Shown here in pieces: positions 12,776 through 25,147 of a stretch of DNA of 64,000 bases. The position numbers were made by a program, and so were the translations under genes. The stretch is from Pseudoscleropodium purum (Eukaryota; Streptophyta; Bryopsida; Hypnales; Brachytheciaceae), in assembly GCA_963969395.1 (NCBI GenBank), contig OZ017804.1, positions 1,488,001-1,552,000 on the forward strand, read 5' to 3'. Every line of letters begins with the position of its first letter. Position 1 is the stretch's first letter. Below the pieces are notes generated by a model, which saw only the letters and a program-made list of their open reading frames with translations, was not told the DNA's origin and did no database searches.

Positions 12776-15700
12776 ATATATACATGCTTCCTCATTTCAT
12801 TCAATTGCATTCCTTTCCTCAGTTCGAATTCTTTGGTGGACTTTGCTTTAGAGGAATTTCTTCATTGGCCTTAGCAAACAGATAGACTTGATCGAGAGGT
12901 ACTTAGTTTCAATCCAAGGATCATTGGTGTGGACGATCGAATAGCTGGGTTCTATTTTTTGCGTTGTGAGACCTGTGAAGCTAGGTACGGTTTGATTGTT
13001 TCCTAGCTAAATTGATTCCGTGTCGGAGACTCTGATAGAAAGTGCAGGCAGCTCTCTAAATTATTCGATTCATCTCTGTTGAAGCTCATTGCTCCGCGAT
13101 CGATCGAATAGCTAGGTACTGCCGCTGCAGGCAGGCAATAGGCAATTGCGAATACGTGAGTGGATTAGCTGGTTTTGGCAGGCGCATGAGGCAAGCATTG
13201 AGCTCGAATCCCCGCCGCTTCGGGTTTTGTACAGATTATTCACGAATGACATGAGTCCTGAACTCGATCGGCCTTGTGCATGGATGGACTACTACCGCCA
13301 CCACTATTAGTCAATGGTGCTTAGATTGTTTGGTGTTGTAAGTCAGTTAATTTGATTGCTGCAATTTAATTCATTCATGAGATGAAACACCTTGCTTGCA
13401 TCGTCTAGCTTCTCTATTTAATCTTGTGCACGTGCCGCCTTGATTGTATGGATATGGACTAATCAAGTGGGCCGTGGCGATCGGACCGTCTCCATGCCAC
13501 TTGATCCCCAGGCAATTTCCATTGATCCAGGCAATATCATAACTTGGAACATATGTATATTGCAATATGTCATGTGAATTTTCCAAACCTTGATTAGTTT
13601 GTGAACCTGTCCCCCAATTATGCCACTACTGGAATCATATCCTTAAGTGCGATCGAATTCGGTGTCTGATCGATCATGAAGTAGCAGTCGACACAGGATT
13701 AGGCATCTGCAGGTTATGAAGGAATCAGCTTCGACACGTCACAAGTACGTTTCAGATTTAATAAAAAATACATAAAACCTTAAGTGAGTTGTTGCAACTT
13801 CACTTTTCGAGCCTACATTACCAAAATGCTCCCTCTAAGTTAGCTCTACATGTCCTCCACGATTTGAGGTCAAATAGAAATTCTTGACAATCTTGGACTT
13901 ATTAGTCACGGAGTTATTCTTCTTCTCAATCATACTGTTTTCAACCATATCTGATAAAAGGCAAAAGCAATCCTCAAAGTCTGTCTGTCCGCCCCTGACT
14001 CCACCTGTGGTGCTTGCATTGTATATTATTTTCTTACCTTTTGGGAATAAAATTCCATTGCCGGCCAAAAGTAAACAAGAAAAATGGAAACATAATTTTA
14101 AAATACCCAATAGAGTTTTAGCACCTGCAAATTCAATGGGTTTCCCAATTCCTTGGAGAAATTCAGAGTGACTTGTATTTTTTTTACTACCCAAACAGTA
14201 ATCTGTCTCCTCCAAATTAGACAACAGTAAAAGCGAATTGTATTACCCTCATTTTGACACAAATAAAGAATACTTCCAGTGATAAGAATATTATGATCAT
14301 TCAGACATGAACCTGCCCTGGCTGGAGCCCCAAAGCTTGGATGATTCTAAGCCAGCCTGTCCAGTTAAGTCCATTGTAAACAGGATTTAGATGCGAAATT
14401 ACTTCAAAATTGAAATCTTCCAAACTGGAAATTCTTGGACTCAAGTAGCCAAAAGTAGCTTAAAGCGGAGTTAAGTGGATTGCTGACGTTGAAGCATGAC
14501 CCACAAGCCAGAATTACATTTTGGTCATCCCTTTAATTATACTTTGATATTGAGAGAGAGACCTGCATCCAGACTCCAGAGTTGTTGAACCTTGTGTTCC
14601 AAATTTCATGGCTCCAGTACAGTGCAGTGCCGTACTGTCCAACTCATATTGTCTGTAATAATTCAAACCATCTAGAGCATGGGAGGGAGGATGGTCAAAG
14701 CAGCTGTCCTTTCCAAGTTGGAGGATGTCGTGCTGGGCTGTCAAACTTCTCAGATCTTAATATCTCATGCTACCTTGTAAATGGGTCTCCTTGCACTTCC
14801 ACCTAAATATATTCCAGCAGTGACTTTCTGGGCATCCTTCTGAGCATCTCATGAATGTTGTACAACACGATCTTGTTCATATGCAGCTCTTTCAGTCAAC
14901 AATCAAATTATAATCAGTTTCTCCACAGTTGAAGTAACCGATCACAATCAATCCATGAGTGCATGCCATACTACTTGTTCCATGATAACTATTCAGAATA
15001 TGTGTACAACACTCACTCCCAAGGAGAATAGCACCATGCATAGCATTCTGGACTCAGCAGCATGTCACTGTTGTTGTTTTTCAGTGATTTGTTGTCAAAT
15101 TGTACCAAATTTTTTTCCCAGCATAAAGCCCATAAAAAAAAATGGTAGTGAAAGAGCCAAAATTCGTCAAAAAACTTTAAAAAAATTAAAAAAATTGAAT
15201 GAAATCGCCTCATTGTGGATGAAAATAAAATTATGAATATATAATATGCACTGACATCATATTCTCTATCCAATTTATGGATAAATGTTGAAATTTAGAA
15301 CACCACTGTAACATTTAGTGTTGCCACTTTGCCACTTTGTAAAAAACGAAAAAAAAAAATCCTGCAGCATGCCTGTCACTGCCTGGGCTCTAGAAACAGA
15401 TGGTGCAGAATATTTCACCCTCAAGAGTACTTCATCAGTACCTAAAATAAAGGCACTCAAACTGAGGCTGGAGACTGGCTCAATGTAATGAGCAGTGCAT
15501 GAAGAAAAAGTAGTGGCCATGAAGGCTATCAGTGAATGTTAACGTATGTACTGCTAGCCTTGCTGGGTCTTTAAGTCTTGTACAAACTGTCTATAGTTCA
15601 CAGTGTTTGTGTCCCATGAGGACTCATTGGGCATTCATTGTTAACTGCTCAAGGATTAAGGCACATTTGGGGAGGAAATTGCAAAAAACTGACATTTTTT

Positions 15701-16387
15701 TAAGGTAGTGTAAAATGTTTTTTGGGTTTTTTTTCCAAATTTAATTATGCAAATTTGTATTAATCTACTATGGGAATGTGTGGAATTCTTTTTTAAACTT
15801 TGATTGTGTGTACAAATTGAAGATTACAATATTTGGAGTTAGGAGAGTTTTTTGTCATGACCTTATCATACAAGGCTAGCTGACTTTAACTTCTCTAAAA
15901 GTGAGGTTTTATACTACTCATGGTGTTTTTTTTGACATTTGCATCTTGTATCATATAAGTTACATACTTGCTAAATTTCAAAAGCAGAAGATTTTTGCAC
16001 ATGCTACCCTAAGCTACCTTAGTTGCTCCAAAAGTTTAGGGCAATATAACTTTTGATTCCTTGCACCCAAATGAAAAAAATTCTATTCCTACTATTAAGG
16101 GGGTACATGTTCACAATTTGTGTCCAAGCATTTTGTGAAAATTCTCAAAAAAGGTTTAGAAGGTTCATCAAATATGTTTACAAAAGTTGGAGACACTAAT
16201 TTTTGAGAATTATGTTATAGACATATTTGGAAGAAGATCAAGTAGGGGACACTAGAAGGAGAATTAAACCTTCAAGGGGTTGTGAGTTTAAGAGTGGACC
16301 ACGTCAAGCCTTGCTTGCACCTCATCAATTCCTTCTTTGTGTCATGAGCAACATGTATTTCAAGAGTTGATCACATCAATTTAAGAG
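12776..16387. other. Intergenic downstream of the VQ gene
   Basis: 12.78-13.75 kb still has gene-like composition and may include the VQ 3' UTR. On the minus strand at 13.84-14.75 kb there are open stretches with possible splice sites but no recognisable product. One short minus-strand stretch near 14.34-14.40 kb reads NWTGWL and resembles part of an exon of the receptor kinase at 63.6 kb. From about 15.1 kb the sequence is AT-rich filler. Confidence 0.45.
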
Positions 16388-17310
16388 TTAACCCCTAAAG
16401 GACCGGCATGGTGTTTTTGGCATTATAAATTTTGGGGGCAAGTACCTATGAGCAAAGATTTTATTTATTTTAGACCAAAGTTTTTCCCAAGGTGTGGATA
16501 AGGAATATCTTTTAGTGTGTCAAATTTCAAGACATTTGGAAATACGAGTCAAAAGTTATTAAGCAATATGTTGTTTAGATGTCAACTCGGGCAACTCTAA
16601 GAAAATCACTTTTTTCAAAAGTTAAAATTTGAAATTGGTTTATTATATTTATGTATGCATAAAAAGCTTTGAATCATTCCATTTTGATTAGTGAGTCAGA
16701 AGTTATGAGGATTTTTAGTTTGCGGTCAATTTTGAACTTTTTACTCTAAAATAAACTTTGAAGTCATGTATTTAATTCAATTTCAAGATTTTTGGAAAAA
16801 ATAAATTGATAGATTGTAGATTGTTTATTAGAACATTTCAACCATTGGGATTGGCGTTTTTCAATTTTATAAATAAATTATTAACAATTTAATATTTTGC
16901 ATCATTCCCTACTTCATTCTACTTCCTAATTTTTTTCTATATGTTAAACAATTCCAAATGATATGAAAATTTTCAAGCATGTAGCCAACTTGTCATTAAC
17001 AAAGAAAGTCCAAAGTTACAATCATCTTGTCTTTTATTTCATGCAAATCTGACCTACTGAACTGCAGCTGCCCAGATTTCAGCAGGGTCAAAAAATGGCA
17101 CTTTTGCAAATTCAAACACTAGGCTCTTCCAATCCACACGGTGGATTCTCTTGAAATTTTTTCCACGTCTTTTTAAACTACTATAAAATAAGATCCTACG
17201 GTTAATTGCATTCAAAAATGTTTTTTTTTCAAATATTTGGTACTTGTACAAAAAAGGGCAGTTTTGGAGTGTTTTTAATGAAAACATAGTCAAGGATCTT
17301 TAAGGGTTAA
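16388..17310 (+). mobile_element. TTAA-flanked non-autonomous DNA element, copy 1 (piggyBac-like)
   Basis: The element body (16392-17306, 915 bp) is bounded on both sides by TTAA (16388-16391 and 17307-17310). It starts CCCCTAAAGGACC and ends GGATCTTTAAGGG, so its ends are imperfect inverted repeats (CCCCTAAAGGACC / CCCTTAAAGATCC). There is no transposase frame. The interior is AT-rich and alignable with the copies at 17573-18493 and 19369-20314. A TTAA target with CCC termini is the hallmark of piggyBac-type elements; that assignment is inference from ends alone. Confidence 0.75.
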
Positions 17311-17572
17311 TAAATGTATCTATGAGGTTAATTTTTTTTTGTTGATCTTATGTTCTACCAATGAACTTTATCATCAATCTCCACATTATCTCTACATAGA
17401 AGAAAAAACAAACAATCCAATGGATGGCTCAATTTTTTTTAATGTTGGCAATTAATTGGTTGCATTATAGTTGGACATATGGTTGTTAGGTCATAAAAAT
17501 TAAACAAGCTTCAACCTTATAAAGATCCTCCAATCCAAAATAGCATATGAATAGTTGGATGTTCTTATTCAT

Positions 17573-18493
17573 CCCCTAAAGGACCAAATTGCATTTTTTG
17601 GCAACATAGAAATTTTAGGAAGCTCACTTCAAAGGGAGTTTTTATTTTTTTTGCTAAAATTTTCACATAACATGAAGACAAGATTTTTCTTCAAGGTCCA
17701 AAAATTTTCATAACTTTTGACTACATGGTTAAAAAGTTATTGTATGATATGTAGTTTATTTCACTAAGTGGGTAGTTTGGGTAGATTACAAAAAATCATT
17801 TTTTTTCAAAAATAACAATTTGAAATTAATTTTCTAGATTTTTAAATATGTGGAAAGCTTTGTATCATTTCACTTTGATCAATTAGTCAAAAGTTATGAG
17901 GAGGTTTAGTTTGTGGGTAGTTTATGGATTCTCCACTCTAAAATAAACTCTCAAGTTGTTTTTTTAATTCAATTTTCAATGTTTTTTGAAAAAATAAAAC
18001 CATAGGTAGTAGATTGTTCATTACAATTTTGAAACCAGTGAAATTGGAATTTTTTAATTCTACAACTAAATTATTAACAATTTAGTATTTTAATTCATTT
18101 TTACTCTTTTATATTTTCTATTTTTTTTCTATATGATGTACAATTCTAATTGTACTGATACTTTTCATGTATGTAGCCAACTTGCCTTGAAGAATGGATT
18201 CAAAGAGTTGCAACCATTTTGGACATTTTTTCATACAAATGTGAAGGTTAGTGCAACTCCTTGGTTTTTTGCATAGCCAAAAAAAGTTTTTTTGTCAATT
18301 CAAATGCTAATATCTTGCAATCTATACAGTGAAAAATTCTAAATTTTTTTCCACAACTTCTCAAATCAGATTAATATTAGATCCTATGGTTATATATGTG
18401 TTCACATTTTTTTATTTTAAATTTTGATACTTATCTTAATAATGGCAATTTTGGTGCGTTTTTGGTAAAAACATAGTCAAGGAACTTTAAGGG
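17573..18493 (+). mobile_element. TTAA-type non-autonomous element, copy 2
   Basis: Same family and orientation as copy 1, 921 bp. It begins CCCCTAAAGGACC and ends GGAACTTTAAGGG. The flanks are TCAT and TTAT, so the TTAA target bases appear mutated. Interior blocks such as AACATAGTCAAGGA near the right end and TTTGAAATTAATTTT are shared in order with copy 1. No coding capacity. Confidence 0.7.
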
Positions 18494-19364
18494 TTATATA
18501 AAAAAAAATGAATGATTTTCTTGTATTTTTCATATGAGATATATTTATAGAAAAATTCAATTTTATTAAATTGGTGATGTTTTATGTGCCAAAATTTGTA
18601 ACACATTTCTTTAGCAATGACGCTAGAGTATGAGTAGGGAGCAATGAGCATAGAGTGTTCAACAACGAGCGATTAGATTTGAGCACTCATTGCAAGGATT
18701 TTCACTAAAAACAAACATATTAGAGTAATAAATGGAGTTGCCAGACCTAAATACAATATGTCAGAAACCAAAAAAACAATTTATAAAAGAATTTACCAAA
18801 TTTTTATTTGAAATAATTGATTTTAGAATCAAATGTTGCATAAACAAGTATTAATGAAGGATTTAGCCTTTTGAATAAGTTGATTTTACAACCATAGATT
18901 TGATGTACAAAGGAACTTCATCCATCTATCATCCATTCATCATTCATCCAAAAAAACTATCATTGCACATTGCTAAACATGTCCTAATAAAAGTGTGATT
19001 TTTAATTTTTCTAAAAATAATAATCTTCTAAAATTATTGAAATTTGCATGGTTGATCTCAAAGCTTTGTTAACTATTTTGAAGTTTGTTTAATGCTCCTT
19101 TGAATTGAAGAGCACCTCAAATGTTCATTTGCAAATATATACAACAATCAACTATACTGAATAATGTTGTTTGATTGTAATTAAGTGCTTCCCTAAATCG
19201 TGGAGCGCTTTTAATTTGTAGAATTGTAACATTTCATCCTACATTGTTATTTGGCTAAATTTAATCTTTTCATATGTATCTTTTTAATGTTTACAATTTT
19301 ACAAATTATTTGAGTAATCTAGAAGGTGCCATGAATTGTTTAGACTACTTTAAAGTAATTAGTA
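18494..19364. other. AT-rich spacer between TTAA elements
   Basis: No gene or recognisable repeat seen; low-complexity AT-rich sequence. Confidence 0.5.
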
Positions 19365-20318
19365 TTAACCTCTAAATGATTTTGACTAAGGTTTTACCAA
19401 AAACACTCCAAAATTGCCATTTTTAGTTAAAGTACCAAATTTTAGAAAAAAAACATTTCAGAACACAATATAACCATTGGATCTTGTAGAAATCTTGTTT
19501 GAGAATATTTGGAAAAAATTTCAGAAATTTCCACTCTATAGATTGCAAGATATTAGCATTTGAAGTGACAAATTTCTTTTTTCTAGCCCTACAAAAATTC
19601 GAGTAGCTACACTTCAAAAGGTCACATTGTATAAAAAAAAAATGCCCAAAATAGTGGTTATTCTTTGAATTCATTTTTCAAGTCAAGTTGACTATATTCT
19701 TGAAATTTTTTGGATCATTTGGAATCATACAACATTTAGGAAAAAAATAGTAAATAGAAAGGAGTAGAGAATGATTCAAAATACTAAATTGTCAACACTT
19801 TATTTATGGAATTGTAAAATGCCAATTCCAATGGTTGTAATAATGTAATAAACAATCTACATCCAAATTTTTTATTTTTTCCAAAAATATTGAAAATTGA
19901 GTTAAATAAAGGACTTTAAAGTTTGTCTTAGACTAGAGATTCAATAACAACCTACAAACTTCTATAAACTAAAACTCTTCATAACTTTTGACTCATTACT
20001 CAAAACGGAATGATTAAAATTTTTCCAAGTACATATAAATCTAAAGAATCAATTTAAAATTAAAATTAAAAAAAAAATGATTTTGAAAGAAGTTTTTTTT
20101 TTCTGCCTAGGTTGCCCATTGAGCAATGAAAAGTATATATCATACAATAACTTTTTAACCATGTGGTTAAAAGTTATGAAATTTTTGGGCCTTAAAGCTA
20201 TTCTTAGGATACATTTTATGATAAAATTTCAGCAAAAGAAAAGAAAAACTCCATTTGTGGTGAGTTGCCCAAAATTTCTATATTGTCCCAAAATGCAATT
20301 TGGGCATTTAGGGGTTAA
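19365..20318 (-). mobile_element. TTAA-flanked non-autonomous element, copy 3, inverted
   Basis: The body is 19369-20314 (946 bp) with intact TTAA on each side (19365-19368 and 20315-20318). Relative to copies 1 and 2 it is reversed: its left edge CCTCTAAATGATTTTGACTA is the complement of their right edge, and its right edge GGGCATTTAGGGG is the complement of their left edge. No transposase. The 143-codon frame at 20077-20508 runs out of the element and is not credible as a gene. Confidence 0.75.
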
Positions 20319-22148
20319 GGTATTTGGCAACTATTCCAATGGACCATTCTACATATATCCTCTAAATATAAGTGGTTTCACTCTCTACTACAAGACAAAT
20401 ACACAACATACAAGAAGTAGCTACCTACAAGAAGTAGCTTCATTTCATCAAAACTCAAACTTGGTGCATGTATATACTTGTCATTTTCAGAGTTTTCTTT
20501 GCAAATAAATCTAAAAATATAATACAAGCCACTCATGATTTTCTACTACTAAGTGCAATTGTACTCATGGTAATGAAGTCTTCATAGATACAAGTAGAGA
20601 AGTCTGAAATTGTGATTCAATAAACCTTTAGTTGGAAAAGATACTAGACAATATAGTTATTACTTTGCCATAGCTAAGGTGTGGAATGACAACTATGGAT
20701 TTAACAACAACTTTTAAGTTCCTTGTTGTCTTCTATTTGTTGCAATGGTCAATAATATGTGCATTAGGATTTTACCAAATGGTCCTCTCCAATCACTTCA
20801 TGGGGTACATATCACTATCAAATAGTTGCAGATTATTTTTTGGTTTCTTTGAGTGAAAGAAAGACGCATTTTCCTCTATACTTTCTTCATTAAAGAGGTG
20901 GAGTGTTGGTTCACCTACTTTTTTAGTTTGCAATTGAAACCTTGCTTCTTCCAAAGAAAAGATCTCTGATTTGGTAAGATGTGTTATATAGGTAATAGGC
21001 TACACATTTGGAAGAGGACACCAATTGTGAATCCACTTCACTTAAGAGCCTCCTACACAATGCATAAGATCATCTATGCAGAACCAAAAATCAAAGTTCA
21101 AGATGTAATTCTATATTTTGTCATGTGGCTGTTGTACATAGGTGCTATTATTCCGCTCTTACTTGACTCATTTATCTTGGCTCCACATTTTTTCTTCATA
21201 TCGACTTGAACTCTATGACAAATAATTCTTTCCTTCTTACACTTAGCAATGTGCTATAAAGAAGGGTTGCAGTTTGTTTCAAGCGTTGTCGCATGCACAG
21301 TTTAGGTGTAAGTATCTTTACACATGAAAATAAGGTAAGATGACAAGAATTATCATCCTAGAGAATTCTAGATGCCTTTCCAAACTCCAATGTCTAGATG
21401 ATCATTTTTTTCTCTTCTGACTACTCTCTTTCACTTTCTTTTCCGAAATCACTACTATTTGGATTCTAATCCGGATCCAATATCACCCGGTTTTCCAGTT
21501 TCGTCCTTTAACAAACTAGTTTTCAATTCCTCTATTTAACCATCAAAGGGTCCGCTATTGATCTTTCGAGGGGTAGAGACTTCACCACTCTAGTCTATTT
21601 ACTATACAAACAAAAACAAACAAACAACAAACATCCAAGTACTCAAGGTGTTGTAGCGCAGAAGGTAGATCTGGATCCTTACAACATTTTAGATATCCAA
21701 TCTGGAATGCAGATCACTCAGGACTGTGTTTACTCCTCCTTACTACAACAACAGATTTCAAGCATCCAGAATTGATAAGGGGGTAATTTTTCTAGGTGTA
21801 AGACGGATTCCAAGGTTGGCAGACCTTCCGGTGAGTGGGAGTTTCCTTTGACGATTGCTAATCTTTGTACAAAATTATTTCTAATTTCGGATCTGCACTT
21901 ACTCCACTCTTCACTAAAAACCGGATTATCGTTTTGATAGTTCAAAGGCACCACGTGTAGCTCCTTTGTCTCGTATCTAACATCATTACAATAGTACTCC
22001 TTCAATCTGATCAAGTTTCTTGAAATCTGGATTCCTCCTAACCCGTCCATCTTACATTAAACACTCAAACAACAAACCAATACAATCTGGATACATGGTT
22101 GGAGCTGTAATGTTCACCAAGTGACTCAAATTAAAGAAGAGAATAGAA
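20319..22148. other. Intergenic, no gene recognised
   Basis: AT-rich sequence. A 106-codon minus-strand frame at 21730-22050 has reasonably protein-like composition but resembles nothing I know. It lies next to the copia cluster and could be a fragment of an old element or of a displaced gene. A short tRNA box-A-like string occurs at about 21653-21670 without a matching box B. Confidence 0.4.
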
Positions 22149-22523
22149 TATCGAGCTCACAAAATGATGTATGGAAGAAAGGCTTTACTTAGATGGTACG
22201 AAGATACAAAGCCACATGAGTGGGCTCAACATAAGGTACAAGCCTTTCCTAATTATCCACAAACCTTATGGGATAACTAAACACAATAGGCTGCCTTTGA
22301 CTACGAGCAATATCCAATGGACTCTAACACTAATTAAGTGGCTAATGCAACACTTAGGGCTGAATGTACATGATGTACACTAATATGTATATGTTCTCTA
22401 ATACTCCCACTTTGAGAGTGGTCAAAGGCTCGAAGGTCCATCTTCTCAATGAAGCTTTGGTGTTGTGGCTTCTCAAGGGCCTTGGTCAACACATCAGCAA
22501 CCATAGCTTGGGTAGGCACATAT
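22149..22523 (-). mobile_element. Ty1/copia remnant F: pol 3' end plus 3' LTR
   Basis: The minus strand reads the conserved end of copia pol (VPTQAMVADVLTKALEKP, about 22440-22519), then a polypurine tract (22404-22418), then a 255-bp LTR (22149-22403) starting TATTAGAGAAC where relatives have TGTTAGAG. Everything upstream of the pol tail is missing because element A begins at 22524, immediately after the tail. This is the 3' stub of an older element into which A was inserted. Confidence 0.85.
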
Positions 22524-22777
22524 TGTTAGAGATTCTGTACATATTAGTATAGACGATGTACAGTTAGCCTTAGGGGTAGCGTTACACACTTAGTTAGTGT
22601 TAGAGTCCCTGGGTATTGCTCGTAGTCAAAGGCAACCCAATGTAGTTAGTTATCCCACGTGGTTTGTGGATAACTAGGAAAGGCTTCTAGCTTAAGTTGA
22701 GCCCACTCATGTGGCTTTGTATCTTTCTACCATCTAAGTAAAGCCTTTCTTCCATACATTACTTTGTAATCTCAATA
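22524..22777 (+). repeat. 5' LTR of copia element A
   Basis: 254 bp, TG start, ending TCTCAATA. It contains a CCACGTGG G-box at about 22657, which the young type-B LTRs have lost (CCACATGG). The partner LTR is 24919-25146. Confidence 0.85.
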
Positions 22778-23158
22778 GGTTATGGGCCTACGCACTTGGA
22801 GTTGCGCTTGAAGGAGAATTTCAAATCATTTGGAGGAGATCTTGGAGCTTGGAGGAGCAATCAGTGTTTTGTGTCTCTTTCACCTACAAACCATATGGTG
22901 TGAGTTATTTAGGGCTTTTGTTGGCTGGTTTGTGAGGTTTTGAGTACATTTCGGGTGAGAGATTGCTTATGGTAGTAATCGCACCTTGTGAGGGCTGGTT
23001 GCATGCTCCTAGTTTGAGTTTGTGCTTAGAAGAGTACATTGAGAGCCCATTGAGGGCTGATTATGCATTTGAGTGCATTGTTGATTGTGATTATGCCAAT
23101 TGCAATCTAGTGAGAGTCTTTTGTGAGGCTTGGAAGCACCTTTGGGTTGCTTGAGGTA

Positions 23159-23280
23159 TTTGCCATCCGTTGAGGGCTGATTTGTGCCCTTGTGAGTGAG
23201 TGAGGCAAAGGAGTGGAATTTGCCATCCATTGAGGGCTGATCTGAGCCATTGTGAGTGAGTGAGGCAAAGGAGTAGTAGT
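23159..23280 (+). repeat. 60-bp tandem repeat in the leader of element A
   Basis: Two 60-bp units start at 23161 and 23221, each with the blocks TGAGGGCTGAT and GTGAGTGAGTGAGGCAAAGG. Further shortened units carry the AGGGCTGAT core on both sides. The arrays lie in the untranslated leader between LTR and gag. Confidence 0.85.
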
Positions 23281-23504
23281 AGCCTCCATTTAGGGCTGAT
23301 TGGAAGTTTGGAGCTTCATTAGGGTCTGAATTGGTGAGGAGAGGTGGTGATGCACTTGTGAGGAGTGTTGGATCGTTCTTGGGGTAGGAAGGATCTTTGG
23401 AGGTCTTTGTGACGGCTGATTGGTGCCATTTTAGCCCCATTGGCTACCAAGGGATTGTTTGGAGGCTGAATTGAGTTTGTGAACTCCAAGAGACACTTGG
23501 GAGG

Positions 23505-24947
23505 TTGCCAACAAGTGGGAGCTGCGTCACCATGGCATCCAGTGGAGGAGAGGGCGTGCGCATCATCGACAAGTTTGATGGGGAGAACTTTGGCATGTGG
23601 AAGTTCAAGATGGAGATGATTCTTCCAGAGAAGGATTTGTGGAACGTGGTGGATGGGAGTGAGGAGCCTCCAAGTGAAGATGCGGATCCAAAGACCAAGA
23701 GGGCATGGGAGCGGAAGGAAAAGAAGGCCTTTGCTCTCATTGCCATCAACCTTGTGGATCGGCAAATTGCACACATTCGCCATTGCAAGCGACCAGCCCA
23801 AGCGTGGACAACCCTTTGCAACATCCATGAGACCAAGAGCCTCTCCAACCTCCTATTTCTTCGCCGCAAATTCTTCACTAGCAAAATGCAAGAGGAGGAC
23901 GATTTGTTGGATCACGTCAACAAGATCAAGGCTCTTGCAGATGAGCTGGCTTGTTTGAATGCGCCCGTGACCGAGGGAGATAAGGTGATGACCTTGTTGG
24001 CAAGCTTGCCATCGTTGTATGAGTTCCTCATCTCCGCATTGGAGATGAGGCCCACCAAGGAGCTCACCATGGAGTTTATGACCGCACGCTTGATGCATGA
24101 GGTGACCAAGCGCAAGGAGAATGAGGCCCAAGGGGAGGGATCAGCGTTTGTCTCAAGACATGGCAAAGGAGGCAACACCAAGGCGTTCAAGGAGACAAGG
24201 ACGTGCTTCAAGTGTGGCAAACCGGGCCACCTTGCTAGCCATTGCAAGAGCAGCCAAGGGAAAGACAAGGAGAGTGCACACCAAGCTTCCAAAGAGGAGG
24301 AAGAGGAGGATTTCGCCTTTGCAGCCAATGGAGGAGGGGAGAAGGCCAACATGTTCACTTGGATTGTGGACTCGGGGGCCACGCAACATATGACCAGCCA
24401 TCGAGATGCCTTCCACACCTATCAACCCATTTCGGGGAAGAAGATTTATTTGGTGGTGGGTTGTTTGATGTATGCCATGGTGGCCACGAGGCTTGATTTG
24501 GCATTCTTGGTGAGTGTTGTGAGCCAACACATGTCCAAGTATGGCTCGAATCATTGGGCAGCGGTGAAGAGGGTGATGAGATACCTTCAAAGCACACTTG
24601 GCTTGGAGTTGCAACTTGGAGGTGCCCAAGTGCCTTTGCACGGGTTTTGGGATGCGGATTGGGCAGGTGATGAGGCGGATAGGAGATCCACCACAGGTTA
24701 CGGGTTTATGCTTGGGAAGGGTGCCATTTCATGGAATTCCAAGAGGCAGTCCACCATCGCTCTTTCTACAATGGAGGCCTTCCTTCCTCACAAACATGCC
24801 ATCAATATCTCAATACCAAACTCTCCCCGATTGCTTCAACCCAAGGAGTGCCTTCTTCTACTTGAACTTGAGATGCTCTTGGCCTTCTTCACGCCTTTGC
24901 CCACTCTCAAAGTGGGAGTGTTAGAGATTCTGTACATACTAGCGTAG
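23505..24947 (+). pseudogene. Rearranged copia gag-pol frame (480 codons) of element A
   Basis: The likely gag start is the ATG at 23532. The gag domain and a CX2CX4HX4C zinc knuckle (CFKCGKPGHLASHC) are intact, and the protease motif DSGATQHMT is present. Shortly after the protease (about 24450) the frame jumps to the late RT/RNase H region (GCLMYAMVATR), so integrase and most of RT are deleted. The joint keeps the frame open. At about 24779, after ALSTMEA, the frame enters about 110 bp of RT sequence in inverted orientation (compare 29340-29455) and ends in the 3' LTR. It cannot encode a working polyprotein, but could make a gag-protease protein. Confidence 0.85.
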
Positions 24948-25146
24948 ACCATGTATAGTTAGCCTTAGGAGTAGCATTAGACACTTACTTAGTGTTAGAG
25001 TCCATGGGTATTGCTCGTAGTCAAAGGCAGCCCAATGTAGTTAGTTATCCCACGTGGTCTGTGAATAACTAGGAAAGGCTTCTACCATAAGTTGAGCTCA
25101 CTCATGTGGCTTTGTATCTTTCTACCATCTAAGTAAAGCCTTTCTC
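24919..25146 (+). repeat. 3' LTR of copia element A, truncated
   Basis: Matches the first 228 bp of 22524-22777 and stops at GTAAAGCCTTTCT, where the type-B LTR begins (25148). Confidence 0.85.
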
Positions 25147-25147
25147 C

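Larger units (their letters stand above)
22524..25146 (+). mobile_element. Ty1/copia element A, internally deleted and rearranged
   Basis: A 5' LTR (22524-22777) begins TGTTAGAGATTCTGTACAT and ends TCTCAATA, followed by a GGTTATGGGCC primer-binding-type sequence shared with the other elements here. Then come a leader with tandem repeats, a fused gag-pol frame, a polypurine tract (CTCAAAGTGGGAG), and a 3' LTR starting at 24919 that is cut at about 25146 by the next LTR. The two LTRs differ at about 16 of 228 positions by eye, so the insertion is not recent. A is inserted into remnant F. Confidence 0.85.

Noticed and set aside
20077..20508. 143-codon frame as a transposase relic
   Set aside because: It crosses the right end of TTAA element copy 3 into flanking DNA and is not conserved in the other two copies.
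21650..21690. tRNA-like box A (TAGCGCAGAAGGTAGA)
   Set aside because: No box B (GGTTCRANTCC) at the right distance and no cloverleaf; could at most be part of a decayed SINE.
22334..22519. Remnant pol tail as the missing 3' end of element D
   Set aside because: Element D already contains the same VPTQAMVADVLTKAL segment at about 28350-28400, so this tail comes from another copy.
23009..23884. Minus-strand open frames of 140-170 codons
   Set aside because: They are antisense to the leader and gag of copia element A and are driven by leader repeats and codon composition.
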